DNA from: CAZYVU01 sp964651435
GTDB taxonomy: Bacteria > Desulfobacterota > Syntrophorhabdia > Syntrophorhabdales > CAYQXL01
Length of the DNA: 64,000 nucleotides
Direction: 5' to 3'
Assembly (NCBI GenBank): GCA_964651435.1
Contig: CAZYVU010000010.1
Location: 1-64,000, forward strand
Translations under genes and position numbers: made by a program
Shown: positions 24,280 to 33,515 of the stretch, in pieces
How the letters are laid out: each line of letters starts with the position of its first letter
How positions within the stretch are numbered: the first letter of the stretch is position 1
Notes under the pieces: model-generated
Told to the model about the DNA's origin: nothing
Databases searched by the model: none
What the model saw: only the letters and a program-made list of their open reading frames with translations

Positions 24280-24891
24280 CTAATGATCCTTTGAAAAATG
24301 AAAGTATCTCCACGATAGATACTCAAGGGTCTCCCCCGGCACAAAGCCACGGGAGACACATTCGCGGCCCAGCCTCTTTTCGTCAAAACCCCCATAGCCC
24401 AGCTCCCACCTGTGGTTCTTAGTCTCCAGCCGGCTCTTTTTCCACCTGACGTACATGCTCTTTCTCAACCGGAGCACTTTGACGTCAAAGATGCACCTGC
24501 GCACGGAAAAAAGCGGCAGGCTTATGAACAGGCCCCCGGTGACGTAGTCCTTGATATTGTCCAGCACGACGCCCAACTCCTCAAACTCCATATGCTCGAA
24601 TACCTCGAAGGCACAGAAATGATCGAAGGGTCCGGCGGGGCGGTAGTCAACGGCGTCGATGACGATATCGGGCGACTTTGCCGGATCGATGTCCAGCGTA
24701 GTCACCGTGACGCCCTTTGTCCTCAGGTAATTGGCCAGGAAGCCCGTCCCGATGCCAAGCTCCACGACAGAATCCCCCGGCCTAACGTGGCCCTCCATGA
24801 GCTTCAACTGATACCAGTAGGAATTCCAGTGCTCGATCCGTTCGAGACTGTGAATCCATTCCGAATCGTAGCTTCTCTTTCGGTCTGCCAA
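24280..24891 (-). CDS. SAM-dependent methyltransferase, class I
   Basis: About 203 residues. Motif I is VVELGIGTGFLANYLR near residue 45, followed by VTTLDIDPAKSPDIV (motif II) and FDHFCAFEVFEHMEFEEL (motif post I/III). It may methylate a sugar hydroxyl or act on a terminal residue of the glycan. The frame is open to 24930, but that overlaps the flippase. TTG 24891, 4 bases after the flippase stop, is the likely start, although no strong ribosome binding site is seen. Confidence 0.78.
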   Translation of the reverse strand: MADRKRSYDSEWIHSLERIEHWNSYWYQLKLMEGHVRPGDSVVELGIGTGFLANYLRTKGVTVTTLDIDPAKSPDIVIDAVDYRPAGPFDHFCAFEVFEHMEFEELGVVLDNIKDYVTGGLFISLPLFSVRRCIFDVKVLRLRKSMYVRWKKSRLETKNHRWELGYGGFDEKRLGRECVSRGFVPGETLEYLSWRYFHFSKDH

Positions 24892-24895
24892 ACCG

Positions 24896-26404
24896 TTACC
24901 GGATGAAGCCGTGCCTTCTGAGCAGGGCAAAGGCAGGTCTTCGCAGCTCGTCGTCTCTCAGAAAAACAAGGAGGTAGTAGCCGAGCGTTGCGGCCGCCAT
25001 GACCGCCACCAACGGAAAATGTGACAGTCCGAACCACCACTTGCCGATTGCGATGGCTGCCAGGAAGGGGCTGCCGACGAGACAGCATCTTGCCAGGTGG
25101 AATAACGTCCGTCCGGCCGAAAGCCCGACCATGGTATTGAGCCACACGCAGAGGGCACCATAGCAGAGGGCGCTGGACACAGTGAACAAAGCGAGCGTCA
25201 GCATAATGTTGCCCGTCAGGCCGCCTATTACGAGCGACAGAAGCCTGACCGTGAAGAGTATGGCGTTAAATAGAAGGGCCTGGCTCTGCTTCTCCATGAC
25301 GCTGGTGAGGGTGCTCATGGGGGACGAAATAAACTGGAGAAAGAGCCACACCCCCGTAATCTGAACGTACGTTCCAGCCTCCGCCCATTTGTCCCCGAAA
25401 ACGATGATGAAGAGCTCCCGGCCCGCTATCGTGAGCAGGAGGATGGGAAACATGCCGTAGCCGATAAGCCTCTTGTACACGTCATCAACGAGCCCGGCAA
25501 GGTTGTCCCGCGACCGGAACGCCTCTGCCGTCCTCTGAAAAAAGACCTGCGCTATGGCCCCCCCGGCCAGGACCATGGGTGCGGCGAGCACCGTTCGCCC
25601 AAGGTCGTAGAAGCCCACGATAGCCGGTGAAAAATAGATGGCCAGGACCCAGGTGGGGACGCTGTGGGACGCCGCGTTCAGCAGGGCGGACCAGGAACCG
25701 AAAAGCGGAAACCTCTTATAGCGCCTCAGGCCCACCTGCACGGACCGCCAATTGACACCGGGACGGAGCCTTCGCCGGTCATCCCTTAAGATTTGGCCGC
25801 CCAGAAAGAGGACCGACAGGAGGTTGCCGAGAACGGCCGAGCAGATCAGAACGCCCCCGCTCACGAAGCCCGAAAACCCGAGGCCCAGCTTGGTCCCCTG
25901 GGCGAAGATCGATGAAAGGCCCTGGGCAACGGAGAGGCGGCCGAACCGCCTCCTCCTCGTGTTCCACGAATTGAGTGCCAGAAAAAAACCTCCAAGGCAC
26001 ACGGACAGGGGCATGAGCCAGAGGTATTTGAGGAGCATGGGCGCATTGAGGGCCCTCGCCAGGTCCTTTCCGAAAAAGAAAAGCAGTATCGAGACGAGGG
26101 CGGTCATTGCGATGGTAAGCAGAATGCAGAGCACGAAGAGACCCGCCGCCTCCTCGTCCGTCTCGGGCAGCATGATGGCGAGCTCGTACCGCAAGCAGGT
26201 CACGAGGGTGATGACGACGGATATGGAGACAAAGAGCGCGGCAACGCCGAAGGCCTCCGGCGCAAAGAGGCGCGTTGTTACCGGGGCCGCCAGGATGCCG
26301 ATGGCGTGGGCGAAGACGTTGCCCGTGATGAGCTTGAACACACTGCCGGCAAAGCTGTAAGGCCTTCCCGTTTCCGGCCCTGCCTCCGGCCCGTCAGCCT
26401 GCAA
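24896..26404 (-). CDS. Wzx-type polysaccharide flippase (third)
   Basis: About 502 residues, 12 to 14 membrane segments. LITGNVFAHAIGILAAPVTT starts the first helix, and RLFAPEAFGVAALFVSISVV is the typical MVF-family loop and second helix. It should flip undecaprenyl-linked units. TTG 26404 is preceded by GGAG at 7 bases and overlaps the aminotransferase stop by 11 bases; a longer frame to 26473 is arginine-rich and rejected. It is the third flippase within 26 kb. Confidence 0.88.
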   Translation of the reverse strand: MQADGPEAGPETGRPYSFAGSVFKLITGNVFAHAIGILAAPVTTRLFAPEAFGVAALFVSISVVITLVTCLRYELAIMLPETDEEAAGLFVLCILLTIAMTALVSILLFFFGKDLARALNAPMLLKYLWLMPLSVCLGGFFLALNSWNTRRRRFGRLSVAQGLSSIFAQGTKLGLGFSGFVSGGVLICSAVLGNLLSVLFLGGQILRDDRRRLRPGVNWRSVQVGLRRYKRFPLFGSWSALLNAASHSVPTWVLAIYFSPAIVGFYDLGRTVLAAPMVLAGGAIAQVFFQRTAEAFRSRDNLAGLVDDVYKRLIGYGMFPILLLTIAGRELFIIVFGDKWAEAGTYVQITGVWLFLQFISSPMSTLTSVMEKQSQALLFNAILFTVRLLSLVIGGLTGNIMLTLALFTVSSALCYGALCVWLNTMVGLSAGRTLFHLARCCLVGSPFLAAIAIGKWWFGLSHFPLVAVMAAATLGYYLLVFLRDDELRRPAFALLRRHGFIR

Positions 26405-27512
26405 CAGGGGTCTCCAGGGCAGCGCGAAGCGCCTCGGCGACGACGGCCTGCTGACCCTCCGCCAGAAAGGCACCCATTGGAAGGCTCATGACCTCCCGGC
26501 TCGTTTCTTCGGCCACGGGAAAACTGTTCTTCCCATGGCCCAGGTGCGCATAGGCGGGCTGGAGGTGGACAGGCGTTTCATAGTAGACGGCGACGGAAAT
26601 GCCGCCGGCGCGCAACGCCCTCACCACAGCGTCCCGGCGGGGTACGAGGATGGAGTACTGGGCGAAAACCGGTCTCACCCCTTCTCGAATGACGGGCCTC
26701 TTTAGGCCCGGCAGACCGGCCAAGAGCGCCCCGTAGCGGGCGGCGGCCTCCTCTCTTCTCGCGATCTCATCATCGAGGCGTCTCAGTTTGACCCTGAGGA
26801 TCGCCGCCTGGATGGCATCCAGCCTCGAGTTCAGCCCGACCGAATAAGCCTCGCCTTTCCCGTCTAATCCGTGGCGCCTCAACTCTTTCAGCTTCAGGGC
26901 CAGGGAGGGATCGTCCGTAAAAACGGCCCCACCGTCGCCGTAGCCGCCCAGGGGCTTGGACGGAAAAAAGCTTGTGCAGCCTATGCCGGAAAGGGCGCAG
27001 GACCGCGTCCCCTTGTAACGGGCGCCAAAGCTTTGGGCACCGTCCTCTATCACAGGAAGGGAGTGGCGGGCGGCGACGGCGTTAATCTCATCAAAATCGG
27101 CCGGTTGTCCGAAGAGGCCGACGGCAACGATGGCCTTGGTCCGCTCCGTAATCTTCGGCTCAATCCGGGCGGCGTCGATGTTGAACGTCTCCTTGTCGAT
27201 ATCGGCGAAAACGGGTGTTGCCCCGCGCAGCGCGATGGCCCCTGCCGTTGCCGCGAAGGTAAACGGCGTGGTGATCACCTCATCCCCCGCCCCTATCCGG
27301 AGGGCCATGAGGCTCAGGACGAGCGCATCGGTGCCGCTGGCGCAGGTAACGGCATGCCTAACGCCCACATAGGAGGAAAGCTCCGTCTCCAGCGCCTCCA
27401 CCTCTTCTCCGCCGATAAAGGCGGCAGAATCGAGGACACGCTGAATGGCGCCGTCGATCTCTTCCTTGTATGCGCGATACTGGGCCTTTAGGTCAACAAG
27501 GGGGATCTTCAT
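26394..27512 (-). CDS. DegT/DnrJ/EryC1 aminotransferase, WbpE-like
   Basis: 372 residues. A PLP-dependent sugar aminotransferase with MKIPLVDLKAQYRAYKEEID at the start, the PLP lysine in FFPSKPLGGYGDGGA near residue 187, and NSRLDAIQAAIL near 230. With the dehydrogenase at 29962 and acetyltransferase at 27519 it matches WbpE in the UDP-2,3-diacetamido-2,3-dideoxy-glucuronate pathway, transferring an amino group from glutamate to the 3-keto sugar. It is part of a close run of genes from 30918 to 24280. Confidence 0.9.
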   Translation of the reverse strand: MKIPLVDLKAQYRAYKEEIDGAIQRVLDSAAFIGGEEVEALETELSSYVGVRHAVTCASGTDALVLSLMALRIGAGDEVITTPFTFAATAGAIALRGATPVFADIDKETFNIDAARIEPKITERTKAIVAVGLFGQPADFDEINAVAARHSLPVIEDGAQSFGARYKGTRSCALSGIGCTSFFPSKPLGGYGDGGAVFTDDPSLALKLKELRRHGLDGKGEAYSVGLNSRLDAIQAAILRVKLRRLDDEIARREEAAARYGALLAGLPGLKRPVIREGVRPVFAQYSILVPRRDAVVRALRAGGISVAVYYETPVHLQPAYAHLGHGKNSFPVAEETSREVMSLPMGAFLAEGQQAVVAEALRAALETPVAG

Positions 27513-27518
27513 GGCGAT

Positions 27519-28184
27519 CTACGATTCGCGTAACGGCCGAAGCACTCCGTCTTGGAGGCTGTATTGGTTGCCGCAGGCGCGGCACCTTACCTCTCCTCCG
27601 GCCATGGCAGGCGCCCGGTAGTCGTCTGCCGGCAACGCCCCGGCCACACCGGACGGGGTAAACCCGATCTCAAGCGTCGTGCCGCACTTACAGACCCAGC
27701 CCTTCTGTACGGCGGGCACGCCGGCCACAAGGGCATAGTCGGGCACGCCGGCCGTAACGACGGCGCCGGCCGCCACCATTGCGTAACACCCGATGGTGTT
27801 TCCGCACAGTATGGTGGCGTTGGCCCCGATGGTGGCGCCTTGCCTCACCAGGGTTTTCCTGAACTCATGCTTCCTTTCGATGAATGCCCTGGGGTTGTAA
27901 ACGTTTGTGAAAACACACGAGGGGCCACAGAAGACCTCGTCCTCCAGGGTGACGCCCGTGAAGACGGACACGTTGTTCTGGATCTTGCAACGGTCGCCGA
28001 CAGAGACGTCGGGACCGATGGAGACGTTCTGCCCGATGGTGCAACCTTCGCCGATAACGGAGTTGCGGAGAATGTGGGAAAAGTGCCATATCTTCGTGCC
28101 CCGGCCGATCTTGACGCCGTCATCGACGCTGGCGCTTTCGTGAACGAACATTTGCGGTTCCGATCCGTTTTGTGGGGAGGTCAT
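27519..28184 (-). CDS. Left-handed beta-helix acetyltransferase, WbpD-like
   Basis: 221 residues. Hexapeptide repeats run from residue 10 to 150 (VKIGRGTKIWHFSHI, GCTIGQNVSIGPDVSVG, GATIGANATILCGNTIGCYA). The C-terminus has a zinc-ribbon-like pair CKCG and CRACG, common in WbpD/WlbB-type UDP-3-amino-sugar N-acetyltransferases. It should acetylate the 3-amino group made by the preceding aminotransferase. Six bases separate it from that gene. Confidence 0.9.
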   Translation of the reverse strand: MTSPQNGSEPQMFVHESASVDDGVKIGRGTKIWHFSHILRNSVIGEGCTIGQNVSIGPDVSVGDRCKIQNNVSVFTGVTLEDEVFCGPSCVFTNVYNPRAFIERKHEFRKTLVRQGATIGANATILCGNTIGCYAMVAAGAVVTAGVPDYALVAGVPAVQKGWVCKCGTTLEIGFTPSGVAGALPADDYRAPAMAGGEVRCRACGNQYSLQDGVLRPLRES

Positions 28185-28945
28185 TCGCCCTCGATAATCA
28201 GCCGTCCGTCCCTGCGGGACACAAAGGCGAGGTTTCCGCAGAGGTAGTCCTCTGCCGCCTCACCTTCTGCGGCGAGGTAGGCCCGGAGCACCTCCGACCG
28301 CGTTGCCGGTCTTGTGGTCCACCAGATGGGATGGATGACAAGCTGGAGAGGCTGCCCCTCAAAGGATGGGACCTCCGAGCAGACACAGCCCGTCCTCCAG
28401 ACCCTTCGCGAATCCGTTCTGGTGACAAAGACGCCGGACTGGCTCATGGCGTGAGCGTCCGGGGGAAGGTGCGCCGGCAACCGGCCCTCCGGTAACCCAT
28501 CAAGCATCCCGTGGGTAAGGGGGCGGTGCCAGCTAAAGGAGTCGAGGGTGCCAAGCTCCAGGCGGGCCAGGGAGAAGAGCGAAAGCAGGGCCTCGCCGGC
28601 ATCGGGCCGACCGTCGCCGTCGCCGAAAAGGGCCTTTGCGTCCACATGCAGCCCGACGTGGTGCCCCAGAGACCTCAGCTCTTCGATGATTGCCCGTGAA
28701 CCGCCCGTGGCCGGATTGTAGGCATCGGACGTAACCATAACGTGGTATACGGCCGAGATACCCATCTCGGCCTCAATGCGGGCCATACGCAGGGCTTCTC
28801 GCAGGCTCAGATCCACATCGTGACGCATGACGATCCTATGGGGCCGGCCCGCCTCGGGCGACGAAAAGCAGGTGAACCGGTATCCCGCAGACAGGAAGGC
28901 CCGGACAATCTCTTTGTAATGCTCCTCGGTAAACGCACAGGTCAT
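28181..28945 (-). CDS. Polysaccharide deacetylase-like protein
   Basis: 254 residues. RIVMRHDVDLSLREALRMA near residue 44 is a CE4-type first motif, VGLHVDAKALFGD near 110 and DSFSWHRPLTHGML near 145 supply further His/Asp positions. The overall form fits small deacetylase-like proteins in glycan clusters. It overlaps both neighbours by 4 bases (ATGA), so it is coupled to the acetyltransferase and the LpxD-like gene. It may remove an acetyl group in a tailoring step. No signal peptide. Confidence 0.75.
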   Translation of the reverse strand: MTCAFTEEHYKEIVRAFLSAGYRFTCFSSPEAGRPHRIVMRHDVDLSLREALRMARIEAEMGISAVYHVMVTSDAYNPATGGSRAIIEELRSLGHHVGLHVDAKALFGDGDGRPDAGEALLSLFSLARLELGTLDSFSWHRPLTHGMLDGLPEGRLPAHLPPDAHAMSQSGVFVTRTDSRRVWRTGCVCSEVPSFEGQPLQLVIHPIWWTTRPATRSEVLRAYLAAEGEAAEDYLCGNLAFVSRRDGRLIIEGE

Positions 28946-29928
28946 TTGACTATCTTTTCATCCTCGTCGCCGCGTTCGGGGTAGCGCTTCCGGAGCCTCC
29001 TCGCGGGCACCCCTGCCACGATCTCGTTTTCCCCCACGGACCGCGTGACGATCGATCCGAGGCCGGTCATCGACCGGTCACCGAAGGTGATGCCGTTCAT
29101 GAGCGTCGTCGAAGGGGCAAGCCAGGCCGAAGCTCCGACGACGCTGCTACCGCCGAGCACATCGCTTCCCGTAACCAGGGCCCCCCGCCCGATCAGCACG
29201 TTGTGTCCCACGTTGACCAGGTGGCCGATCTTGACGTGATCCTCGATGATCGTATCGTTCAGGGAGCCCCTGCAGACGCAGGCGTTGGAAAGGATCTCCA
29301 CGTCCTCTCCGATGCGCACCAGGCCGAAGTGGACGAACTTCACCGCCTCGCCCGTGGCCTCGTCGAGCTCGTATCCGAAACTGTCCAGGCCGATGGTGCA
29401 GTTGGCACCGATGACGCAGTTGGGGCCGATTCTGGCATGGTCGATGACCGTGTTGGGGCCGATGACGCAGTTAGGGCCGATCTGCGTGTCGGGGCCGATG
29501 ACCACCCCCGGCCCGAGACGGACCCCGGCCGCTATCGTGGCGCTTCGGCTGATGCGCTGTCTCTGCCTGGCCACCGGCTCGTCGGACCGGAACGGCAGCA
29601 GAAGGAGCGCCATGACAAACCGCGGCTTCGCGGTGATGATCAGCACGCGGCCGGTGGAAAAGTCGTCCGGCAGGAGGCGGGCAAGGACGGGCGGGAGAAC
29701 GATGAAGCAGGATTGTGAGGCCAGCAGCGCCTTGAGCCTCGCCGGTCCATCGTCCTTGCAGAAGACCAGGTCCGTCTCGGCGGCAAGCTCCAGAGACCTG
29801 CCGCCCGAAATGGCCAGCTCGCGCCTCAGCCCTCTCCTGTCCCGGATCTCAGCGATGAGCTCGCGCCACCGGGGCCGGATGGTCTCCAGAAGATCATCGA
29901 GGAAGAGGTTTTTGGGCTTCCTATTCAT
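28942..29928 (-). CDS. LpxD-like N-acyltransferase
   Basis: 328 residues. An N-terminal domain of about 110 residues precedes a long left-handed beta-helix: GVRLGPGVVIGPDTQIGPNC and similar hexads, then EDHVKIGHLVNVGHNVLIG with the catalytic-type His region near residue 240. The pattern of UDP-3-O-acylglucosamine N-acyltransferase (LpxD) is clear, but the N-terminal part is divergent. In this locus it more likely acylates a surface-sugar precursor than serving lipid A. C-terminus is lysine/glutamate-rich. Confidence 0.8.
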   Translation of the reverse strand: MNRKPKNLFLDDLLETIRPRWRELIAEIRDRRGLRRELAISGGRSLELAAETDLVFCKDDGPARLKALLASQSCFIVLPPVLARLLPDDFSTGRVLIITAKPRFVMALLLLPFRSDEPVARQRQRISRSATIAAGVRLGPGVVIGPDTQIGPNCVIGPNTVIDHARIGPNCVIGANCTIGLDSFGYELDEATGEAVKFVHFGLVRIGEDVEILSNACVCRGSLNDTIIEDHVKIGHLVNVGHNVLIGRGALVTGSDVLGGSSVVGASAWLAPSTTLMNGITFGDRSMTGLGSIVTRSVGENEIVAGVPARRLRKRYPERGDEDEKIVK

Positions 29929-29961
29929 AACTCTAAGTCTCCGGAAGCAATGCGGGAGTCG

Positions 29962-30918
29962 CTACGGCGAATCCTTTACGAGGGGGTGATAGTCGCCTTT
30001 GAGCCCCACGGGTACGGCATGGCGGATTGCATAGACGATGTCGATCGACGGCCTCACGTCGTCGAGGCCGAAGCCGCTGCCCGAGAGGATCTCCTCGTAG
30101 CTGGCGGTGTGCAGGTCGAACATGCCCTCGGAAAAATCTATTCTGGTATCGTCAACGACCATGTATCGCAGCGATTTGGGGAGCGGGCAATCCGGGGTTT
30201 GGGGAAGGTCCCGCCCGTCGATGGAGAGAAACCATCGCACCCGGGCCCTTTTGAACTCCAGGTATCCGGCGGCGCGGGACGGCTCCGACAGGTGAACCTT
30301 CAGGTCTTCGAAGGGTCCGAAAATCCACTGAAGCGCATCGAAAAAGTGGATACCGATGTTGGTGGGCAGGCCGCCCGACTTGGGCGTCTCGCCCTTCCAC
30401 GAGTAGAGGTACCAGCGCCCTCTCGGCGTAATGTAGGTCAGGTCGATGTCGGCCTTGCGATCGCTGGGCCGCCTAAGCACCTCGCTCTTCAGGGCAACGA
30501 CGGACGGGTGGAGGCGAAGCTGCAGAATGGCGTTCACACGCCGGCCCGTTTCCGCCTCCAATTCCTTGAGGGCATCGACATTCCAGGGGTTGAGCACAAG
30601 CGGCTTTTCGCAGACGGCATCGGCTCCCACCCTCAGGGCGAAGCGAATATGGGCATCGTGAAGGTAGTTGGGAGACGTGATGCTGACGTAGTGAATCCGG
30701 CGGTCCTCTCCCATTCTCTTCAGCTTCTCGACGTGCCTGTCGAACCGTTCGAATTCAACGAAAAAAGAGGCATCGGGAAAGTAGCTGTCCATGACGCCCA
30801 CGGCATCGTGCGGGTCCATGGCCGCAACGAGCCTGTTGCCCGTCTCCTTGATCGCTTTCATGTGCCTGGGTGCGATGTATCCTGCCGCTCCAAGAAGTGC
30901 AAAGTTTTTCATTGTCAT
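29962..30918 (-). CDS. Gfo/Idh/MocA oxidoreductase, WbpB-like
   Basis: 318 residues. The Rossmann start is KNFALLGAAGYIAPRHMKAI, followed by SITSPNYLHDAHIRFALRVG and CEKPLVLNPWNVDAL, with the conserved EKP lysine near residue 105. WKGETPKSGGLPTNIGIHFF carries the catalytic His region. This is the 3-dehydrogenase of the UDP-GlcNAcA pathway, giving the 3-keto sugar for the WbpE-like enzyme. It overlaps the ligase gene by 4 bases. Confidence 0.9.
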   Translation of the reverse strand: MTMKNFALLGAAGYIAPRHMKAIKETGNRLVAAMDPHDAVGVMDSYFPDASFFVEFERFDRHVEKLKRMGEDRRIHYVSITSPNYLHDAHIRFALRVGADAVCEKPLVLNPWNVDALKELEAETGRRVNAILQLRLHPSVVALKSEVLRRPSDRKADIDLTYITPRGRWYLYSWKGETPKSGGLPTNIGIHFFDALQWIFGPFEDLKVHLSEPSRAAGYLEFKRARVRWFLSIDGRDLPQTPDCPLPKSLRYMVVDDTRIDFSEGMFDLHTASYEEILSGSGFGLDDVRPSIDIVYAIRHAVPVGLKGDYHPLVKDSP

Positions 30919-33215
30919 CTTCTCCGGCTCATGCTCCGCAACTGCTCCATGCCCTGGAGTGCGTACTGGTCTTCGGGGGCGTAAACGAGTATACGCTCGA
31001 AGGCGCTGCGCGCCTTGGCAATGTCGCCGAGAGAACCGTAAGCACCGCCCACGATGAGGAGTGCTATTGCGTTATTGGGATCTTCCTTGAGCACATCCTC
31101 GGCCTCCTTTAAAGCCTCGGCGAAACGCCCCTGCTGGCTCAGGATGAGCGCCAGTGTGAGCTTGGCCGTCTCCCACTCTTCTTCTCGGTCTCCACGGGCC
31201 TCCAGGGCATGGACGCGGGCGCGATAGGTCCGCTCGGAAGCGGCAAACCCGCCCGCCGCTTCGAGAATCTCCGCCTCCAAAAGATAATGCGAGAAGTCGC
31301 CCGGCCGCATCTCCTTGGCCCGGCGGGCGGAGGAGAGCGCTTGGTCAAGCTTGTTCTGCTGCTTGTAATAAACGGCCAGCACCATGTGGACCGTGTCGTT
31401 GTTCGGATCCATCGCCAGGACTTGCCGAACGGCCTCTTCGGCATCGGCGTCCGGTTCGGAGGCCCTTCCGTGGGCGAGCTCGGCAGATTCCAGGTTTATC
31501 TGATGGAGCAGCACGTAGGCGTCAAAGGGGTTTGCCCGTTCGGCCTCGTCGAGCACCGTTGCGGCCGCCTCGTGGGCCTTGAGGTCGCCCGTCTCGGCAA
31601 ACCGGGCCGAATAGATCTGCCCGGCCACGTCGTAATAGTGGTAATCGCTGCCGGCCAGCTCGAGGCCGGACTGTATGTTCGACTCGATCCGGGGCCACTG
31701 CCTCTTCACGTCCATGGACAGGCTCTGCCAGAATAGGCGGTCGACGACCATCGTTCGCGCCGTGTCTGCACATAAGAGGACCAGAAATATGATGGTGATG
31801 GACGCCCCGGCGAGGGCAGCACGCCTTGTCGACGGATGGGGCTGAGCGGCAGGCTTGGGGACCTCAAAAGGTACCGCTGCGGCGACGGCAAGGCCGAGAA
31901 TGGCCCAGAAATATGCCGCATGGGAGATCTCCGGCCATCCCGTGAGGTCCTCTGCCAGGTAGCTCACAATGGCGGCCAGAAAGGCGGCCTTTAGGAGAGG
32001 AGGCGCGCCTGCGTTGTTAGGAGAGGGCCTGCGGAGGAGCAGAGAGAGCACGGCAGCGATGAGCAATAGGTAAAGGAGGAGGCCGGGGATACCGCTTTCG
32101 ACGGCCACCTGGAGATACATGTTATGCACTTTCGTGGGGGTCATATCCTTGGTCTGAGCCAGTCGGCCCTCGGCCTCAAGACGATACCGCGGGTAGGTGA
32201 GCCGGAAACCGTCGAATCCCACACCAAACCAGGGATAGTCCCTTATGCTCAGCGCTGCGCCCCTGTACCAGTAGCCCCTGTCTGTCGTGGCCAGCTCGTC
32301 CTTCAGGGAAATGATGGCCCGGAAGCGCTCGCCGACCTGGACGACGCTTCTCCAGTTGGTCGCCAGGATGACCGACAGCCCCAGGAGGAACAGTGCGGCG
32401 ACGATGAGCGCCTTTTTGCGATCCATACCTTTTTGGAGCAGCAACGCGCCGACCATGATCACGGCCGACAAGAGGCTGCCGACGAGCGGCGCCCTGCTCA
32501 GGGTCGCCACAACGGCCGAAAGCAGAATGAATGCCGCAACCGCCCACAGAATGCGCTCAAAGGGCCTGGCGGCGGAGATGGCAAAGAACAGCGCAAAGGG
32601 AAAGCACAGGGAGAGCAACGTCGCCGTTACCGTCGGATTGCCGATCGTCGACCCTCCGTTCCTGACAACACCCCTCCACGCCATGAAATCCATGCCGTAG
32701 CACTGGGCGATGGCATAGAGGGCTACCGGAATAAAGGTGCAGACCAGGATCCCCAGAATCCTCTTCAGCTTTCCCTCGTCGATGGGGAGGGTCGAGCAGG
32801 TCACAAAGAGGATGAGATAGTTTATGTGCGTCCAAAGGCCCTTGTACCCGTCGTGCACGCCGGAGAGCGCCGTGGGCTTGTGGAGGGCAAAAAAGGTGCT
32901 GAACACCCACCAGGCAAAGAGGGCGAACAGCGGGTAGGAGACAACCCTCGGCGGAAACCGGAGCCGGCCCTGCCTCAGCCGGTAGACCCACAGAATGACC
33001 AGAAGGAGCGTCGATATCCTGAGCGCGAAGAGCTTCGCGAGGATGAACTGTGACGCCAAGCCGGTGGAAAAGACGAAGGCGACGGATAGGAAGAGAATGG
33101 CAAGGGCTGCCTCTTCGAGGCCGAAGCCGGTGCCTGTCCGGGCGATAGCGGTACGGCCGGGAGTCGTCGCGGCACGGCCGGGGGCTCGAGCTGCCGGGGC
33201 TGATTTCTTACTCAT
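30915..33215 (-). CDS. O-antigen ligase/polymerase with TPR tail
   Basis: 766 residues. About 12 membrane segments span residues 35-460. The Wzy_C/WaaL domain holds the large periplasmic loop with RGYWYRGAALSIRDYPWFGVG and the conserved His in TPTKVHNMYLQVAVESGIPG near residue 350. The last 250 residues are TPR repeats (AEEAVRQVLAMDPNNDTVHM, ALKEAEDVLKEDPNNAIALL). It should polymerise or transfer lipid-linked glycan at the periplasmic face. The TPR tail is typical of deltaproteobacterial versions. First gene of the run ending near 24280. Confidence 0.88.
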   Translation of the reverse strand: MSKKSAPAARAPGRAATTPGRTAIARTGTGFGLEEAALAILFLSVAFVFSTGLASQFILAKLFALRISTLLLVILWVYRLRQGRLRFPPRVVSYPLFALFAWWVFSTFFALHKPTALSGVHDGYKGLWTHINYLILFVTCSTLPIDEGKLKRILGILVCTFIPVALYAIAQCYGMDFMAWRGVVRNGGSTIGNPTVTATLLSLCFPFALFFAISAARPFERILWAVAAFILLSAVVATLSRAPLVGSLLSAVIMVGALLLQKGMDRKKALIVAALFLLGLSVILATNWRSVVQVGERFRAIISLKDELATTDRGYWYRGAALSIRDYPWFGVGFDGFRLTYPRYRLEAEGRLAQTKDMTPTKVHNMYLQVAVESGIPGLLLYLLLIAAVLSLLLRRPSPNNAGAPPLLKAAFLAAIVSYLAEDLTGWPEISHAAYFWAILGLAVAAAVPFEVPKPAAQPHPSTRRAALAGASITIIFLVLLCADTARTMVVDRLFWQSLSMDVKRQWPRIESNIQSGLELAGSDYHYYDVAGQIYSARFAETGDLKAHEAAATVLDEAERANPFDAYVLLHQINLESAELAHGRASEPDADAEEAVRQVLAMDPNNDTVHMVLAVYYKQQNKLDQALSSARRAKEMRPGDFSHYLLEAEILEAAGGFAASERTYRARVHALEARGDREEEWETAKLTLALILSQQGRFAEALKEAEDVLKEDPNNAIALLIVGGAYGSLGDIAKARSAFERILVYAPEDQYALQGMEQLRSMSRRR

Positions 33216-33515
33216 AGGTTTGAAATAATGTTACGGCAATTAGGTCTTGACAGTGCTTGTTCGAGCAGGCTACCGCCCTCGATGTCTTAAAACACCCGGT
33301 ATTGAACACGACTTCACAACAGCAAAAAAGGCCTGCGTCATACCCCAAGGGAGTATCGCATCAGCCCCTCATTCCTTCCTGCCCAAAAGGCCAACGATAT
33401 CCCTCCGGAACAGGTCCCAGCATGCCAATGTATTATTCGTTGTTATATCCCACATGGTTAGTTGCCGTCAAGCTTGAGACCCCTTGATAGACAACGGAAA
33501 AGGGGGCATGGGGCG
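33216..33515. other. Intergenic, nothing recognised
   Basis: About 300 bases between the ligase and the PD40 gene, lower in GC than the neighbours. No repeat core, hairpin with U-run or coding-like frame is seen. It probably contains the promoter for the 33.2-24 kb run. Confidence 0.5.
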
